Origin: Gemmatimonadota bacterium
Lineage (GTDB): Bacteria > Gemmatimonadota > Gemmatimonadetes > Gemmatimonadales > GWC2-71-9
Reading direction: 5' to 3'
Assembly (NCBI GenBank): GCA_029863245.1
Contig: JAOTVV010000011.1
Location: forward strand, 1-64,000
Length of the DNA: 64,000 bases
The position numbers were made by a program, and so were the translations under genes. The notes under the pieces are model-generated. The model had not been told where the DNA came from. It saw only the letters and a list, made by a program, of their open reading frames with translations, and ran no database searches. Each line of letters begins with the position of its first letter. Positions within the stretch are counted from its first letter, which is position 1. This document shows positions 28,326-37,198 of this stretch, in pieces.

Positions 28326-28698
28326 CCGGGTCCGCTCGGTCCCGTTCAATCACGACCTCGACGTAGTCCAGCGGACCTTCGATGGGCACATGAGGCTTGC
28401 GCGCCGCCACGCGAACGCGCCGGATCATCGAGAACGCGAGAGCGCGTTCGGCGACCTTCGCGCAGAGCGCCTCCAAGAGTCGATGGTGGCTGTGCCCCAC
28501 GGTGTCCGCGACGATCTCGTACAGTTGGCGATAATCCAAGAGATCACTCGGCGAGTCGGTCTCCCCCACGTTCTTGAGGGACAGCCAAACGGTGAGATCA
28601 AGTTCGAGCGGTTGCGGGACGGATTCCTCATGCGGCAACAGACCCACGCGCGTGTGGAATCGCATGCCCTTGAGCGAGATGCAGTCGCGAGTCGACAC
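28318..28698 (-). CDS. folB: Dihydroneopterin aldolase
   Basis: A 126-residue FolB enzyme that cleaves dihydroneopterin to 6-hydroxymethyl-dihydropterin and glycolaldehyde. Visible: GMRFHTRVGLLPHE at the N-terminus, the DLLDYRQLYE segment with the conserved Tyr, RLLEALCAKVAERAL, and ARKPHVPIEG near the C-terminus (usual form KP.AP..), which carries the catalytic-site Lys. It starts 20 nt after the HD-GYP gene and overlaps folK. Confidence 0.92.
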   Translation of the reverse strand: MSTRDCISLKGMRFHTRVGLLPHEESVPQPLELDLTVWLSLKNVGETDSPSDLLDYRQLYEIVADTVGHSHHRLLEALCAKVAERALAFSMIRRVRVAARKPHVPIEGPLDYVEVVIERDRADPGA

Positions 28699-28718
28699 CG
28701 AGGGGAGCCTTCCGGAGA

Positions 28719-30194
28719 TCAGACGAAGTAGTCGGACGGCCGGATGCCGTACCGATCGGGATCGACCACCTTGATGATGGATCGTTTGAAGGTTCCCACC
28801 CCGTTCGCCTCGCCGAGGTTGGCGAGCACGCCCTCACCCATCTTGGCCCCCTCGGGCGAGATCACGATTCTCACCATGGGTCGGTGCAACTGGGCCGGAT
28901 CGGGACTCGCGGCGTGGACGACGGCGATTTCGTAGGTGTCGAGGAGGACGCAGGTGCCGACCGGGTAAATGCCCGTGAGATTGATGAACGCTTTGACGAG
29001 AACGGGATCCTGCCCCCGCCGCGGGTTCTCCCACATCTCCTTGAGGACCTCCGCGGGTTGCAGCGGGACCGTCTGGTAGGCACGCCGACTGGTGGCCGCA
29101 TCGAACGCGTCGGCCACGGCGATGATCTTGGAGTAGACCGACAGCTCGCGGGGCCGAATCGTCTTCGGATAGCCCGTCAGGTCCGTCTTCATGTGGTGCT
29201 CGTAGGCCGTGATCATCGACCGGTACGGGATCTCGCCGTACCCCCGAAGCCCGAACAGCGTCAGGACGCCCAGCCAGGGGTGCGCCTGCATGATCCGCCA
29301 CTCGTCATCGTCCAGCGGGCCCGACTTGTTGAGCACTTCCAGGGGCACTCGGCTCTTGCCGACGTCGTGAAAGAGCGCGGCGAGTCCCAAATCGTAGAGC
29401 TGCAGTTTTGTCAGGTCCAGGCGTTTGCCGATCGAAACGGAGAAGATCGTCACGTTGACCGAGTGCACGAACGTGTACTCGTCGTAGTCGCGAATCGTCG
29501 TGAGGCCCATGATCGAGACCTCGTTCTTCAGCACCTGATCGACGATTCCCTGCACCGCCCGCTTGACCTTCTTGACGCTGGCACTTCGTCCCATGCGCAC
29601 ACTACTGACAACTTCCTTCGTGACCGCCACCGTGCGCTCGTAGGTGCGCTTCGCGACCTCCTTCGCTTTCTCCTCGTCCTCCAGATCGTCGTCGGCGTCG
29701 GCCGGGGGCGCGAGCGCGATGCTCTGCACCCCGGCCTCGAGCAGCTTTTGTTGGAGCTCGAACAGCTTGTTGGGCGCGGCTTCACGGCTCGCAAACGTGA
29801 GCAACAGTGAGATGAAGACCTGCCAGTCGCGGCGCTGAACCTCGGTGTCCACGGTGAATACGCCCACGCCCGACTGGCGCAACGTGGTCAACACATGACT
29901 GAACGAGGCGAAGTTGTCGAGTCCGAGGCGGAGTCGCGTCGCGTTCACGAAGATGAACTCGCTGGCGACTCGCACCTCGAGCTCCTCCTCGACGCTCAGC
30001 AACGCATTGGCCGACTGCGTGACCTCGTCCAGCGCCCGCTGGACCTGCTCGTTCTCTATGGGATAGAGCTTGAGACTCCGGAGGGTGGCATAGAAGTGAA
30101 CCAGGAAGTCGCGCCCCGCCTGCCGGAGCACCCGCTCCGTGCTCTGGAGCGTGTCCGCCATGGATCGGCCTCGACGAGCGTTCGGCTCGGTCAC
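28719..30194 (-). CDS. HD-GYP domain protein with an uncharacterised N-terminal domain
   Basis: A 491-residue cytoplasmic protein. The C-terminal half is an HD-GYP phosphohydrolase domain, typically a c-di-GMP phosphodiesterase: FHDVGKSRVP, then EHHMKTDLTGYP. The N-terminal ~140 residues (SLKLYPIENEQVQRAL, then VASEFIFVNATRLRL) form a domain that I also see at the start of the adjacent HEAT-repeat protein. A charged linker (~150-175, DADDDLEDEEKAKE) joins them. The GTG at 30194 makes a GTGA overlap with the HEAT gene; an ATG at 30161 is also possible. Confidence 0.88.
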   Translation of the reverse strand: MTEPNARRGRSMADTLQSTERVLRQAGRDFLVHFYATLRSLKLYPIENEQVQRALDEVTQSANALLSVEEELEVRVASEFIFVNATRLRLGLDNFASFSHVLTTLRQSGVGVFTVDTEVQRRDWQVFISLLLTFASREAAPNKLFELQQKLLEAGVQSIALAPPADADDDLEDEEKAKEVAKRTYERTVAVTKEVVSSVRMGRSASVKKVKRAVQGIVDQVLKNEVSIMGLTTIRDYDEYTFVHSVNVTIFSVSIGKRLDLTKLQLYDLGLAALFHDVGKSRVPLEVLNKSGPLDDDEWRIMQAHPWLGVLTLFGLRGYGEIPYRSMITAYEHHMKTDLTGYPKTIRPRELSVYSKIIAVADAFDAATSRRAYQTVPLQPAEVLKEMWENPRRGQDPVLVKAFINLTGIYPVGTCVLLDTYEIAVVHAASPDPAQLHRPMVRIVISPEGAKMGEGVLANLGEANGVGTFKRSIIKVVDPDRYGIRPSDYFV

Positions 30195-31873
30195 GGTTGC
30201 GCCTCGCCCTCGAGCGCCCGGTTCACGGCGTTGCGAACCAGCGGATCCTTGTCGCCGACAGCGCGCGACAGTGCCGCACGGGCCTCCGGCGTCCCGATCT
30301 TGCCCAGGGCCATGGCAGCGCACGCTCGGATCTGCGGGTCCTCTTTGCGGCGCAGCAGACCGCGGGGCTGCAGCAACGACTCGAGCTTTGCCATTCCCTT
30401 GGATCCAGCGAGCAGCCCGTACGCCTCGAAGAACGCGGTCTTCTCGGTCAGATCGGCATCCCGGAGCCCCTTGCCTTCAACGGCGCTCTGAACGGGCGCC
30501 AACGCGCCGGGATGCTGCTTGCGCCCGAGGACCCGCACCGCGGCAATCCGCACATCCCGGTCCGCATCCTCGATTGCCTTCTCGAGCTGCTGCATCGCAC
30601 CCGGCGTGCCGGTCTTGGCGAGCGCGTCGACGGCTTCCCGGCGAACGGCCACACGGTCGAAATCGAGGAGTTTCCCGAGCCCGGGAACCACGGGCGGGAG
30701 CTGAAGCTGTCCGGCGAGCTTCGTCGTCTGAACCAGCACCTGCTCGTCGTTGGCCTCGAGCGCCTTCACCAATTCCTCGGGGTAGGCCTGCGCCAGACGC
30801 TTCGCCGCGGCATACAGCAGTGAACGAACCCGCTCGTTCGTGAGGCGCGGGAACCATGCCAGCAGCGTCGAAAGCGCCTCGGGATGCAGCTCCCGGAACA
30901 GCTCCCCGAGCTCCTCTTCTGTGGGATGCACCGCCGCCTCGTCGAGTGACTGCAGGAGCTGCCCCAAGGCGTCGGGGTCCGAGAGCCGGGCGGGGAGAGC
31001 GGTCAGCGTTTCCACATGCTCGGGCAGGAGCTCGCGCGCGCGCTCCATCACCACCCGGATCTCGCGGAGGATGTACGCCACGGCGTGGAAGTCGCCAACC
31101 GCCAGCAGGTACGGAATGAGATTGTCGAGGATCGACAGGAGCTCGGCCCGCACGGTGCTGTAGGTCTGCAGCTCCAACAGGTCGAACACCATCGAAAGCA
31201 CGTTGGACCGCAGGTCTTGCGTGTACTCGCGCTCGATCTCGTCGTTGAGATAGCGGATCTCGTTCTCGTCCAAGAAGTACATGGTCGAGTCGAAGTCGTC
31301 GATGGAGATGACGGTCGGTGCCGTTTCTTCCTGGACCTCTTCCTGCACCTGCTGACGGACGTCGTCTTCCGTGACCTCGGGCTCCTCGTCCGACGGGGCG
31401 AGTGGGGTGACCTCGTCCATCCCCAACTCGACGTAGTCGTACTTGATGTACTGGAAGTCCTCATCCCAGAGCAGGGTCAGCAGGTCATCGGAGGCTTCGG
31501 CGTCGAGCGTCCGCGCCTGATGGATCGCGGCGAGAAACCGGACGATCTCCTCGTCCTCGACCCCTTTTTGAAACGTGACCGACCGCACGCCGTCCTTGAA
31601 CAGGATCCAGGCCAAGCTGTCCGACTTGCTCTCCTGGGCCAGCACCTCGTGCCCATCCCACGTGAGCGAGGCTTCCGAAACGACCAGCACCAGGTCGAAC
31701 GTTTCCCCCCAGACCTGTCCGAAGGCCGACTTGATGTTCTGGACCGCTCGCTGGTACACCGGGTTGTTCGGAAGGTAGAGCTGGATCGCACGCATGCCCT
31801 TGACGAGAATCTGGGCGAGATTCTCGACCGTCGCGATGGCCTGGGCCTCGTGTTCTTGCGTTGGGGTCGTCAC
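30191..31873 (-). CDS. HEAT-repeat protein with N-terminal domain shared with HD-GYP neighbour
   Basis: A 560-residue cytoplasmic protein with no signal peptide. Residues ~15-120 (IQLYLPNNPVYQRAV, then SEASLTWDGHEVL) resemble the N-terminal domain of the downstream HD-GYP protein. An acidic, Glu-rich linker (~150-190) follows, then a helical region and HEAT repeats from ~330 to the end (VRREAVDALAKTGTPGA, VRIAAVRVLGRKQHPG, IRACAAMALGKIGTPEA). HEAT repeats bind partner proteins. The GTG start has AAGGA upstream. A role with the HD-GYP protein is inferred from adjacency. Confidence 0.8.
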   Translation of the reverse strand: MTTPTQEHEAQAIATVENLAQILVKGMRAIQLYLPNNPVYQRAVQNIKSAFGQVWGETFDLVLVVSEASLTWDGHEVLAQESKSDSLAWILFKDGVRSVTFQKGVEDEEIVRFLAAIHQARTLDAEASDDLLTLLWDEDFQYIKYDYVELGMDEVTPLAPSDEEPEVTEDDVRQQVQEEVQEETAPTVISIDDFDSTMYFLDENEIRYLNDEIEREYTQDLRSNVLSMVFDLLELQTYSTVRAELLSILDNLIPYLLAVGDFHAVAYILREIRVVMERARELLPEHVETLTALPARLSDPDALGQLLQSLDEAAVHPTEEELGELFRELHPEALSTLLAWFPRLTNERVRSLLYAAAKRLAQAYPEELVKALEANDEQVLVQTTKLAGQLQLPPVVPGLGKLLDFDRVAVRREAVDALAKTGTPGAMQQLEKAIEDADRDVRIAAVRVLGRKQHPGALAPVQSAVEGKGLRDADLTEKTAFFEAYGLLAGSKGMAKLESLLQPRGLLRRKEDPQIRACAAMALGKIGTPEARAALSRAVGDKDPLVRNAVNRALEGEAQP

Positions 31874-32179
31874 GCTTTCCTTCTGCGGGTGTCAAAACCG
31901 GGGGCTGCCCGTAACCCGCCCCCAGGCGGGTACCGGCTGTTGCCACCGCACGACCGGCGTGCTCGGCCGACGGCCACCGGCAATTAGGGCAACGGCGTCG
32001 CGTTGCGCAAGTGGCAACGTCAAGCGCGGCACGGGAATACCGCGCTGCACCCCGGCTCGCACAGCGGCAGCGATATTCCCGGCAAACCCCGTCGCGCCCG
32101 CGGCTTGCAGTTCGGGGTGTATTCGGGTAGATTCGATTCGGACTTTATTCGGTGTACGCAGTCCTTCGGGAGGCCTGGC
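31874..32179. other. Divergent intergenic region between HEAT gene and lexA
   Basis: No gene is seen in these 306 nt. The lexA-proximal part (32105-32150) carries the promoter and direct repeats listed separately. The remainder is GC-rich; no convincing promoter for the HEAT gene was identified. Confidence 0.5.
32105..32150 (+). promoter_or_regulatory. lexA promoter with direct-repeat operator candidates
   Basis: A promoter TTGCAG (32105-32110), 17-nt spacer, TAGATT (32128-32133) lies upstream of lexA. Overlapping it are direct repeats: GTTC-N7-ATTC (32110-32124) and ATTC-N7-ATTC (32136-32150), with another ATTC at 32131. The layout matches the alphaproteobacterial LexA box GTTC-N7-GTTC, not the CGAAC-type palindrome of Gram-positives. 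Autoregulation by LexA is inferred. Confidence 0.5.
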
Positions 32180-32788
32180 ATGCCCCTCACCCGCCGCCAA
32201 AAGCAGATACTGGACTTCCTCCAAGGGTACATCGCCGAGCATGGCTACGCGCCGTCCTTCGAGGAGATCGCCGACCACTTCACGTTCCGGTCGTTGGCCA
32301 CCGTGCACGAGCATCTGACCAACCTCGAGCGCAAGGGATACATCCAGCGCGCACACAACGAGAGCCGCTCGATCGAGGTGGTGCCGCTGCCGGGCCAGAC
32401 GGGAGCGGTCGAGCTGCCGCTCTTGGGACAAGTGGCTGCCGGGGAACCGATCGAAGCCATCGTGGACCAGGAGTCGATCGCCGTCCCCGTCGATCTCGTT
32501 CCACGCCGCGGCTCGTCCTATGTACTCCGGGTGCGGGGCGACTCGATGATCGACGAGCACATCGAGAGCGGCGACTACATCGTGGTCCACAGTCGTCAGG
32601 ACGCAGCGGACGGAGAGATGGTTGTGGCCCTGGTGGACAACACCTCAGCGACCGTCAAGCGGTTCTATCGGGAGCCCGGCGGCTGGATCCGTCTCCAACC
32701 CGCCAACGAGAACGTGCGCCCGATCCGGGTCCACGAAGACAGCGTGCTGATCCAGGGCATCGTGGTCGGCGTGATGCGGAGGTACTGA
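32180..32788 (+). CDS. lexA: LexA repressor
   Basis: The SOS repressor and self-cleaving S24 peptidase, 202 residues. N-terminal winged helix-turn-helix (MPLTRRQKQILDFLQ, SLATVHEHLTNLERKGYI); cleavage bond Ala87-Gly88 in LLGQVAAGEP; catalytic Ser122 in RGDSMIDE and Lys160 in SATVKRF. GGGAGG lies seven nt before the ATG at 32180. Reading further upstream in frame runs through the promoter. Direct repeats in its own promoter suggest autorepression. Confidence 0.95.
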   Translation: MPLTRRQKQILDFLQGYIAEHGYAPSFEEIADHFTFRSLATVHEHLTNLERKGYIQRAHNESRSIEVVPLPGQTGAVELPLLGQVAAGEPIEAIVDQESIAVPVDLVPRRGSSYVLRVRGDSMIDEHIESGDYIVVHSRQDAADGEMVVALVDNTSATVKRFYREPGGWIRLQPANENVRPIRVHEDSVLIQGIVVGVMRRY

Positions 32789-32847
32789 CACCCGGTCCGC
32801 CCTGTCCCTGGGGATCGACAGGACACTTCCCCAAGTCGTTGTCCCAC

Positions 32848-32884
32848 TTGCTGCTAGCCGAGTGCTCGTCTAACTTGGCGGCGC
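32848..32884 (+). promoter_or_regulatory. Predicted leaderless promoter of truA
   Basis: TTGCTG (32848-32853), 17-nt spacer, TAACTT (32871-32876), then 8 nt to the truA ATG at 32885. Transcription would begin at or beside the start codon, and no Shine-Dalgarno is present (GGCGGCGC precedes the ATG). The same -10 and spacing occur before dusB. Confidence 0.5.
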
Positions 32885-33661
32885 ATGGCGGGCGTCCCCT
32901 ATTACGTCATCCTCCATTACGTGGGCCACGGGTTCGCAGGCTGGCAGCGTCAGCCTGCGGAGCGGACCGTGCAGGCAGAACTCGAGGCGGCACTGGAGCG
33001 GCTGGCTGCCACACGCGTGGTGGCCCATGCGGCCGGCCGCACCGATGCCGGCGTACATGCTCTCGGCCAGGTGGCGAGCTTCGCCATGCCCCGCGACTGG
33101 GAACCGGGCGAGCTGGTACGAGCCCTCCGCGCTCTGCTCCCCGAGGACATGTGGGTGGCGCAGGTCGGGCGGGTGCCGCCCGAATTCCACGCGCGTCGCT
33201 CAGCCACTGCTCGCCGCTATCGCTACGTTATTGGATGCGATGTCGCAGCGAGTTCGCCGTTCCGCCGTCCATTCGAGTGGGCCCTAGGCGTACCGCTCGA
33301 CACCGAGCGGCTTCGCACTGCCGCAGCCTACGTCCTGGGTGAGCACGACTTTCGGGGCTTCTCGGCCAGCGGCCAAGTCAAGCCCCACTATCGCTGCACT
33401 GTCACCGTGGCCGAGTGGACCGCGCGGGCCAACGGTGAAGGGTGTATTTTTACCGTCGAAGCCGATCGCTTTCTGCACCACATGGTGCGGTTCCTCGTAG
33501 GCACGATGGTGGATGTCGGACGCGATCGACGGCCGGTTGACGACGTGCCCAGGCTTCTCGGGAGCACCGACAATCGTGAGGCGAGCCCACCGGCGCCCGC
33601 ACACGGTCTGTACCTGATGCACGTTCGCTATCCCCAACTCGACGAGGGCCAGGAGCCATGA
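32885..33661 (+). CDS. truA: tRNA pseudouridine synthase A
   Basis: TruA makes pseudouridine at positions 38-40 of the tRNA anticodon arm. The catalytic Asp54 lies in GRTDAGVHA; the later SATARRYRYVIGCD and FLHHMVRFLVGTM segments are family hallmarks. 258 residues is usual length. It heads a seven-gene overlapping run (truA through pssA), probably from the leaderless promoter just upstream, and shares an ATGA overlap with the aldolase gene. Confidence 0.95.
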   Translation: MAGVPYYVILHYVGHGFAGWQRQPAERTVQAELEAALERLAATRVVAHAAGRTDAGVHALGQVASFAMPRDWEPGELVRALRALLPEDMWVAQVGRVPPEFHARRSATARRYRYVIGCDVAASSPFRRPFEWALGVPLDTERLRTAAAYVLGEHDFRGFSASGQVKPHYRCTVTVAEWTARANGEGCIFTVEADRFLHHMVRFLVGTMVDVGRDRRPVDDVPRLLGSTDNREASPPAPAHGLYLMHVRYPQLDEGQEP

Positions 33662-34326
33662 AATTCTTTCTCGACACCGCAGATCTCGCCGACATCCGCT
33701 GGGCCGCCCGGGCGGGGTTGATCGACGGCGTCACCACCAACCCCACGCTGATGTCCCGGGACGCGGGTGACGTGGACCCCAATGACGTCCTCAAAGAGAT
33801 CTGTTCCCTCGTCGACGGTCCTGTGAGCGCCGAGGTGGTGGCGGTAGATGCCGCCGGGATGTACGACGAGGGCCGCGAGCTCGCCAAGCTCGCCGAGAAC
33901 ATCGTCGTCAAGGTTCCGCTGATCGAAGACGGCCTCGTGGCCGCCCGCCGTCTCGCGGCCAACGGGATCAAGGTCAACGTGACCCTCGCGTTCAGCTCGG
34001 TGCAGTGCCTGGTAGCCGCCAAGGCTGGTGCGACGTACGTGTCCCCGTTCCTCGGCCGGCTCGACGACATCGGACACGACGCGATGGAAATCATCCGCGA
34101 GACCCGCATCATGTTCGACAACTACAGCCTCGAAACGAAGATCCTCGCCGCATCCATTCGGCATCCACGCCACGTCGCCGACGCGGCCCTGCTCGGAGCC
34201 GACGCGGCGACGATGCCGCCGGACGTGCTGCGCAAACTCCTCCTGCATCCGCTTACGGATCGCGGACTGGACCAGTTCCTCAACGACTGGAGCAAGTTGG
34301 TCGCCAAGTCCAAGGTCAACGCGTGA
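33658..34326 (+). CDS. Transaldolase-family protein (TalC/FSA type)
   Basis: A 222-residue small transaldolase/fructose-6-phosphate aldolase. Visible: MKFFLDTADL, TTNPTLMSR, the Schiff-base Lys85 in NIVVKVP, and SPFLGRLDDIG. The subfamily carries either transaldolase (pentose phosphate pathway) or F6P-aldolase activity, not separable by eye. The C-terminal DRGLDQFLNDW is typical. ATGA overlap with truA and GTGA overlap with the protease gene. Confidence 0.92.
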   Translation: MKFFLDTADLADIRWAARAGLIDGVTTNPTLMSRDAGDVDPNDVLKEICSLVDGPVSAEVVAVDAAGMYDEGRELAKLAENIVVKVPLIEDGLVAARRLAANGIKVNVTLAFSSVQCLVAAKAGATYVSPFLGRLDDIGHDAMEIIRETRIMFDNYSLETKILAASIRHPRHVADAALLGADAATMPPDVLRKLLLHPLTDRGLDQFLNDWSKLVAKSKVNA

Positions 34327-35762
34327 GGCTCGGGTTTGCGGTCGCGTTCGTGATCCTCGTCGGTTGCGGGGATGCGGCTCCCTCCGCCGCGGCGCAGGCG
34401 ACCGATACTGCGCGCATCGTACCACGGGGCTCTACGGCTGCGGTGACGCGGGCGCAGCGGGCAGCGCTTTCCGACAGCCTCGCGACGTCCCGCCGCACCG
34501 CAATCGTCGCAGCGGCAAACCGCGTCGCGCCGGCAGTCGTGTCCGTGAACGTGACGCGACAAGAGCGCCGCGCGTCCCGCTCGGCTTTCGACTGGTTCTT
34601 CATGCCCCGCGGCTACGACCGTCAGGTGCAAGGCCTGGGATCGGGCTTCATCCTCTCCGCAGACGGGACCATCGTCACCAATCAGCACGTGACAGCGGGC
34701 GCGACCGAGATCATCGTCACAACCCGGGACGGCACCGATTACCAGGCCACGCTGCTCGGCGAGGATCCATATACGGACATCGCCGTGCTCAAGGTCGAAG
34801 GCCGCGGCCTCCCCACCGTTCCAGTCGGCCAGAGTGCAGATCTCATGATCGGAGAATGGGCGGTGGCGATCGGCAACCCGTACGGATACCTACTCGGCAA
34901 CACGGAGCCGTCGGTGACGGCGGGTGTGGTCAGCGCAGTGGGGCGCAACCTGAAGCCGTCCGGCAACGACCAGACGGTCTATGTCGGCATGATTCAGACG
35001 GATGCCGCCATCAACCCCGGTAACAGCGGTGGTCCGCTGGTAAACGTGGCCGGCGAGGTGGTTGGCGTGAACAGCTCGATCTTCTCCGGCACGGGGGAGT
35101 CGGTGGGTGTCGGCTTCGCCATCCCTATCGAGCGGGCCCTACGGGTCGCCGCCGAGTTGGAGCGGTTCGGCTCCGTGAGACGCTCGTGGCTCGGGGTGAC
35201 CGTGGCCGGATCCGACCGGGTACGGGATTGGAAGCGCGTCGGAGGCTTGGAGGTGACGGAGGTGGCTTCCGATGGGCCGGCCGACGCAGCCGGCGTTCGC
35301 CCGCGCGACGTCCTCGTGTCCGCACTCGGGCGGCCCATGCGCACATTCCTCGATTGGGAGGCGGTCAAACTCGACGTGAGTCCCGGCGATACCCTCGACG
35401 CCGTCGTTCGCCGCGACGGTCGCGACCGCCGGGCACGGATCGGGGTGCGTGACCTTCCGACGACCATCGCCGAGCGTGTGGCGGTTCTCGGTGATCTGGA
35501 GCTCATCACCGTATCCGCACCCGTCCGACAGGAGCGTCAACTCCAAAGCGAGTCCGGTGCGCTGATCTATCGGATCGGTGACAGCACGGCGCGGAACACC
35601 GGGCTCAGGAGCGGGGACGTGATCGTGCAGATCAACCGACAGCGGATCGAGCGCGCGGCAGATGTCCAGGAGGTGTTCCGTCGTCTCGCGGGGCGCACGG
35701 CCATCCGCGTGTACGTGGAGCGCGGCGGAAGCATCGGCTGGACCGAGTTCTACGTACAGTGA
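34323..35762 (+). CDS. S1C (HtrA/DegQ-like) serine protease lipoprotein with two PDZ domains
   Basis: A 479-residue envelope protease for protein quality control. The N-terminus is a lipoprotein signal (VRLGFAVAFVILVGC, Cys15), implying membrane anchoring. Catalytic triad: His122 (TNQHVTAG), Asp152 (DIAVLKVEG), Ser235 (NPGNSGGPLV). PDZ1 follows at ~275-365 and PDZ2 at ~385-475 (SGDVIVQINRQRIERAADVQ). GTG start in a GTGA overlap with the aldolase gene; GTGA overlap with purB. Confidence 0.93.
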   Translation: MRLGFAVAFVILVGCGDAAPSAAAQATDTARIVPRGSTAAVTRAQRAALSDSLATSRRTAIVAAANRVAPAVVSVNVTRQERRASRSAFDWFFMPRGYDRQVQGLGSGFILSADGTIVTNQHVTAGATEIIVTTRDGTDYQATLLGEDPYTDIAVLKVEGRGLPTVPVGQSADLMIGEWAVAIGNPYGYLLGNTEPSVTAGVVSAVGRNLKPSGNDQTVYVGMIQTDAAINPGNSGGPLVNVAGEVVGVNSSIFSGTGESVGVGFAIPIERALRVAAELERFGSVRRSWLGVTVAGSDRVRDWKRVGGLEVTEVASDGPADAAGVRPRDVLVSALGRPMRTFLDWEAVKLDVSPGDTLDAVVRRDGRDRRARIGVRDLPTTIAERVAVLGDLELITVSAPVRQERQLQSESGALIYRIGDSTARNTGLRSGDVIVQINRQRIERAADVQEVFRRLAGRTAIRVYVERGGSIGWTEFYVQ

Positions 35763-37198
35763 GCGAGCCCGATCGGTACGAGACGCCGCTCGCGACGCGT
35801 TATGCCTCGCCCGCAATGCAGCGAGTGTGGAGCGAGCACCACCGAAGCCTGACCTGGCGTCGGCTGTGGGTGGCCCTGGCCGAGACCCAGCACGCCCTGG
35901 GTCTCGCCATCCCCGACGAGGCGTTGCGACAGATGCGGGCCCGGGTCGACCACGCCGACCCCGCCGAAGTGCGACGCCACGAAGCCCGACTGCGGCACGA
36001 CGTGATGGCGCACATCCATCACTTCGGGGATCAGGCACCGGCCGCGCGGCCGTTCCTCCACTTGGGAGCGACGAGCGCCTTCGTCACCGACAACGCCGAC
36101 CTGATCTTGATGCGCGAAGCGATCGGCCTGCTGCTGAGCCGGTTGATCGCCGTGGTGCGCGCACAGACGGAATTCGCCACGCGTCACTGGGCCACCCCGA
36201 CAGTCGCGTACACGCACTTTCAGCCTGCGCAGCTCACGACGGTGGGTAAGCGGGCGACCCTCTGGCTCCAAGACTTCCTGTTCGATGCCATGACCCTGCA
36301 GCGCCTGTGGCAGGAAATGCCATTTCGGGGTTGCAAGGGCACGACGGGAACGCAGGCCAGCTACCTCGAGTTGTTCAACGGTGACCACGCGAAGGTGCAG
36401 GAACTCGATCGTCGGGTGGCGGCCGCGTTCCACTTTGCTCGCACCATCCCGGTGAGCGGGCAGACGTACACGCGCAAGATCGACAGCTGGGTGCTCGATG
36501 CCCTGGGTGGCATCGCGCAGTCATCCGCGAAATTCTCGACCGACCTGCGCCTGCTCCAACACGAGGGAGAAATCCTCGAGCCGGTCGAGCGCGACCAGGT
36601 GGGCTCGAGCGCCATGCCGTACAAGCGCAACCCCATGCGGTCCGAGCGCATCACGTCCCTTGCCCGTCATATCCTGTCGCAGCAGGCTTCCGCCCACCAT
36701 ACAGCGGCGACACAGTGGCTGGAGCGGACCCTCGATGACAGTGCCGTGCGCCGCCTGGCGATTCCGGAGAGCTTCCTCGCGACCGACGCCATCCTCGTGC
36801 TGTGCAGCAACGTCGCGTCGGGGCTCGAGGTCATCGAGCCGGTGGTCCGGCGCAACGTAGTGAGGGTCATGCCGTTCATGGCTACCGAACGCTGGCTCAT
36901 GCTGGGCGTGGCGGCTGGCGGTGATCGGCAAGCCCTGCACGAAGTCATCCGGCGGCACGCTTGGGCGGTAAGCGATGCCGTTGCCCAGGGAGCCCCGAAC
37001 GATCTCATCGATCGCCTCGCCAAGGATCCCGCATTCGCCGCCGTCGATGTGGCCGCGCTCCGCGCGGAACTCGACCCCACTCGCTACATCGGCCGCGCTG
37101 CCCAGCAAGTCACCGAATTCCTCGATGGCCCGGTGTCCTCGTCCCTGGAGGCACTCCGCCCTTTCGAGGCAACGCACGAGGCGAGTGTGACCGTATGA
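35759..37198 (+). CDS. purB: Adenylosuccinate lyase
   Basis: A fumarase/aspartase-superfamily enzyme that removes fumarate from SAICAR and from adenylosuccinate in purine synthesis. The signature [16 protein letters not shown] (about residues 281-296) holds the catalytic-loop Ser; [14 protein letters not shown] and the early [15 protein letters not shown] are further conserved segments. 479 residues, the longer purB type. It overlaps htrA and purC by 4 nt each. Confidence 0.95.
   Translation: MSEPDRYETPLATRYASPAMQRVWSEHHRSLTWRRLWVALAETQHALGLAIPDEALRQMRARVDHADPAEVRRHEARLRHDVMAHIHHFGDQAPAARPFLHLGATSAFVTDNADLILMREAIGLLLSRLIAVVRAQTEFATRHWATPTVAYTHFQPAQLTTVGKRATLWLQDFLFDAMTLQRLWQEMPFRGCKGTTGTQASYLELFNGDHAKVQELDRRVAAAFHFARTIPVSGQTYTRKIDSWVLDALGGIAQSSAKFSTDLRLLQHEGEILEPVERDQVGSSAMPYKRNPMRSERITSLARHILSQQASAHHTAATQWLERTLDDSAVRRLAIPESFLATDAILVLCSNVASGLEVIEPVVRRNVVRVMPFMATERWLMLGVAAGGDRQALHEVIRRHAWAVSDAVAQGAPNDLIDRLAKDPAFAAVDVAALRAELDPTRYIGRAAQQVTEFLDGPVSSSLEALRPFEATHEASVTV

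Noticed and set aside
32093-32180. A Gram-positive style SOS box (CGAAC-N4-GTTCG) upstream of lexA
   Set aside because: No such palindrome is present; the visible elements are direct repeats.
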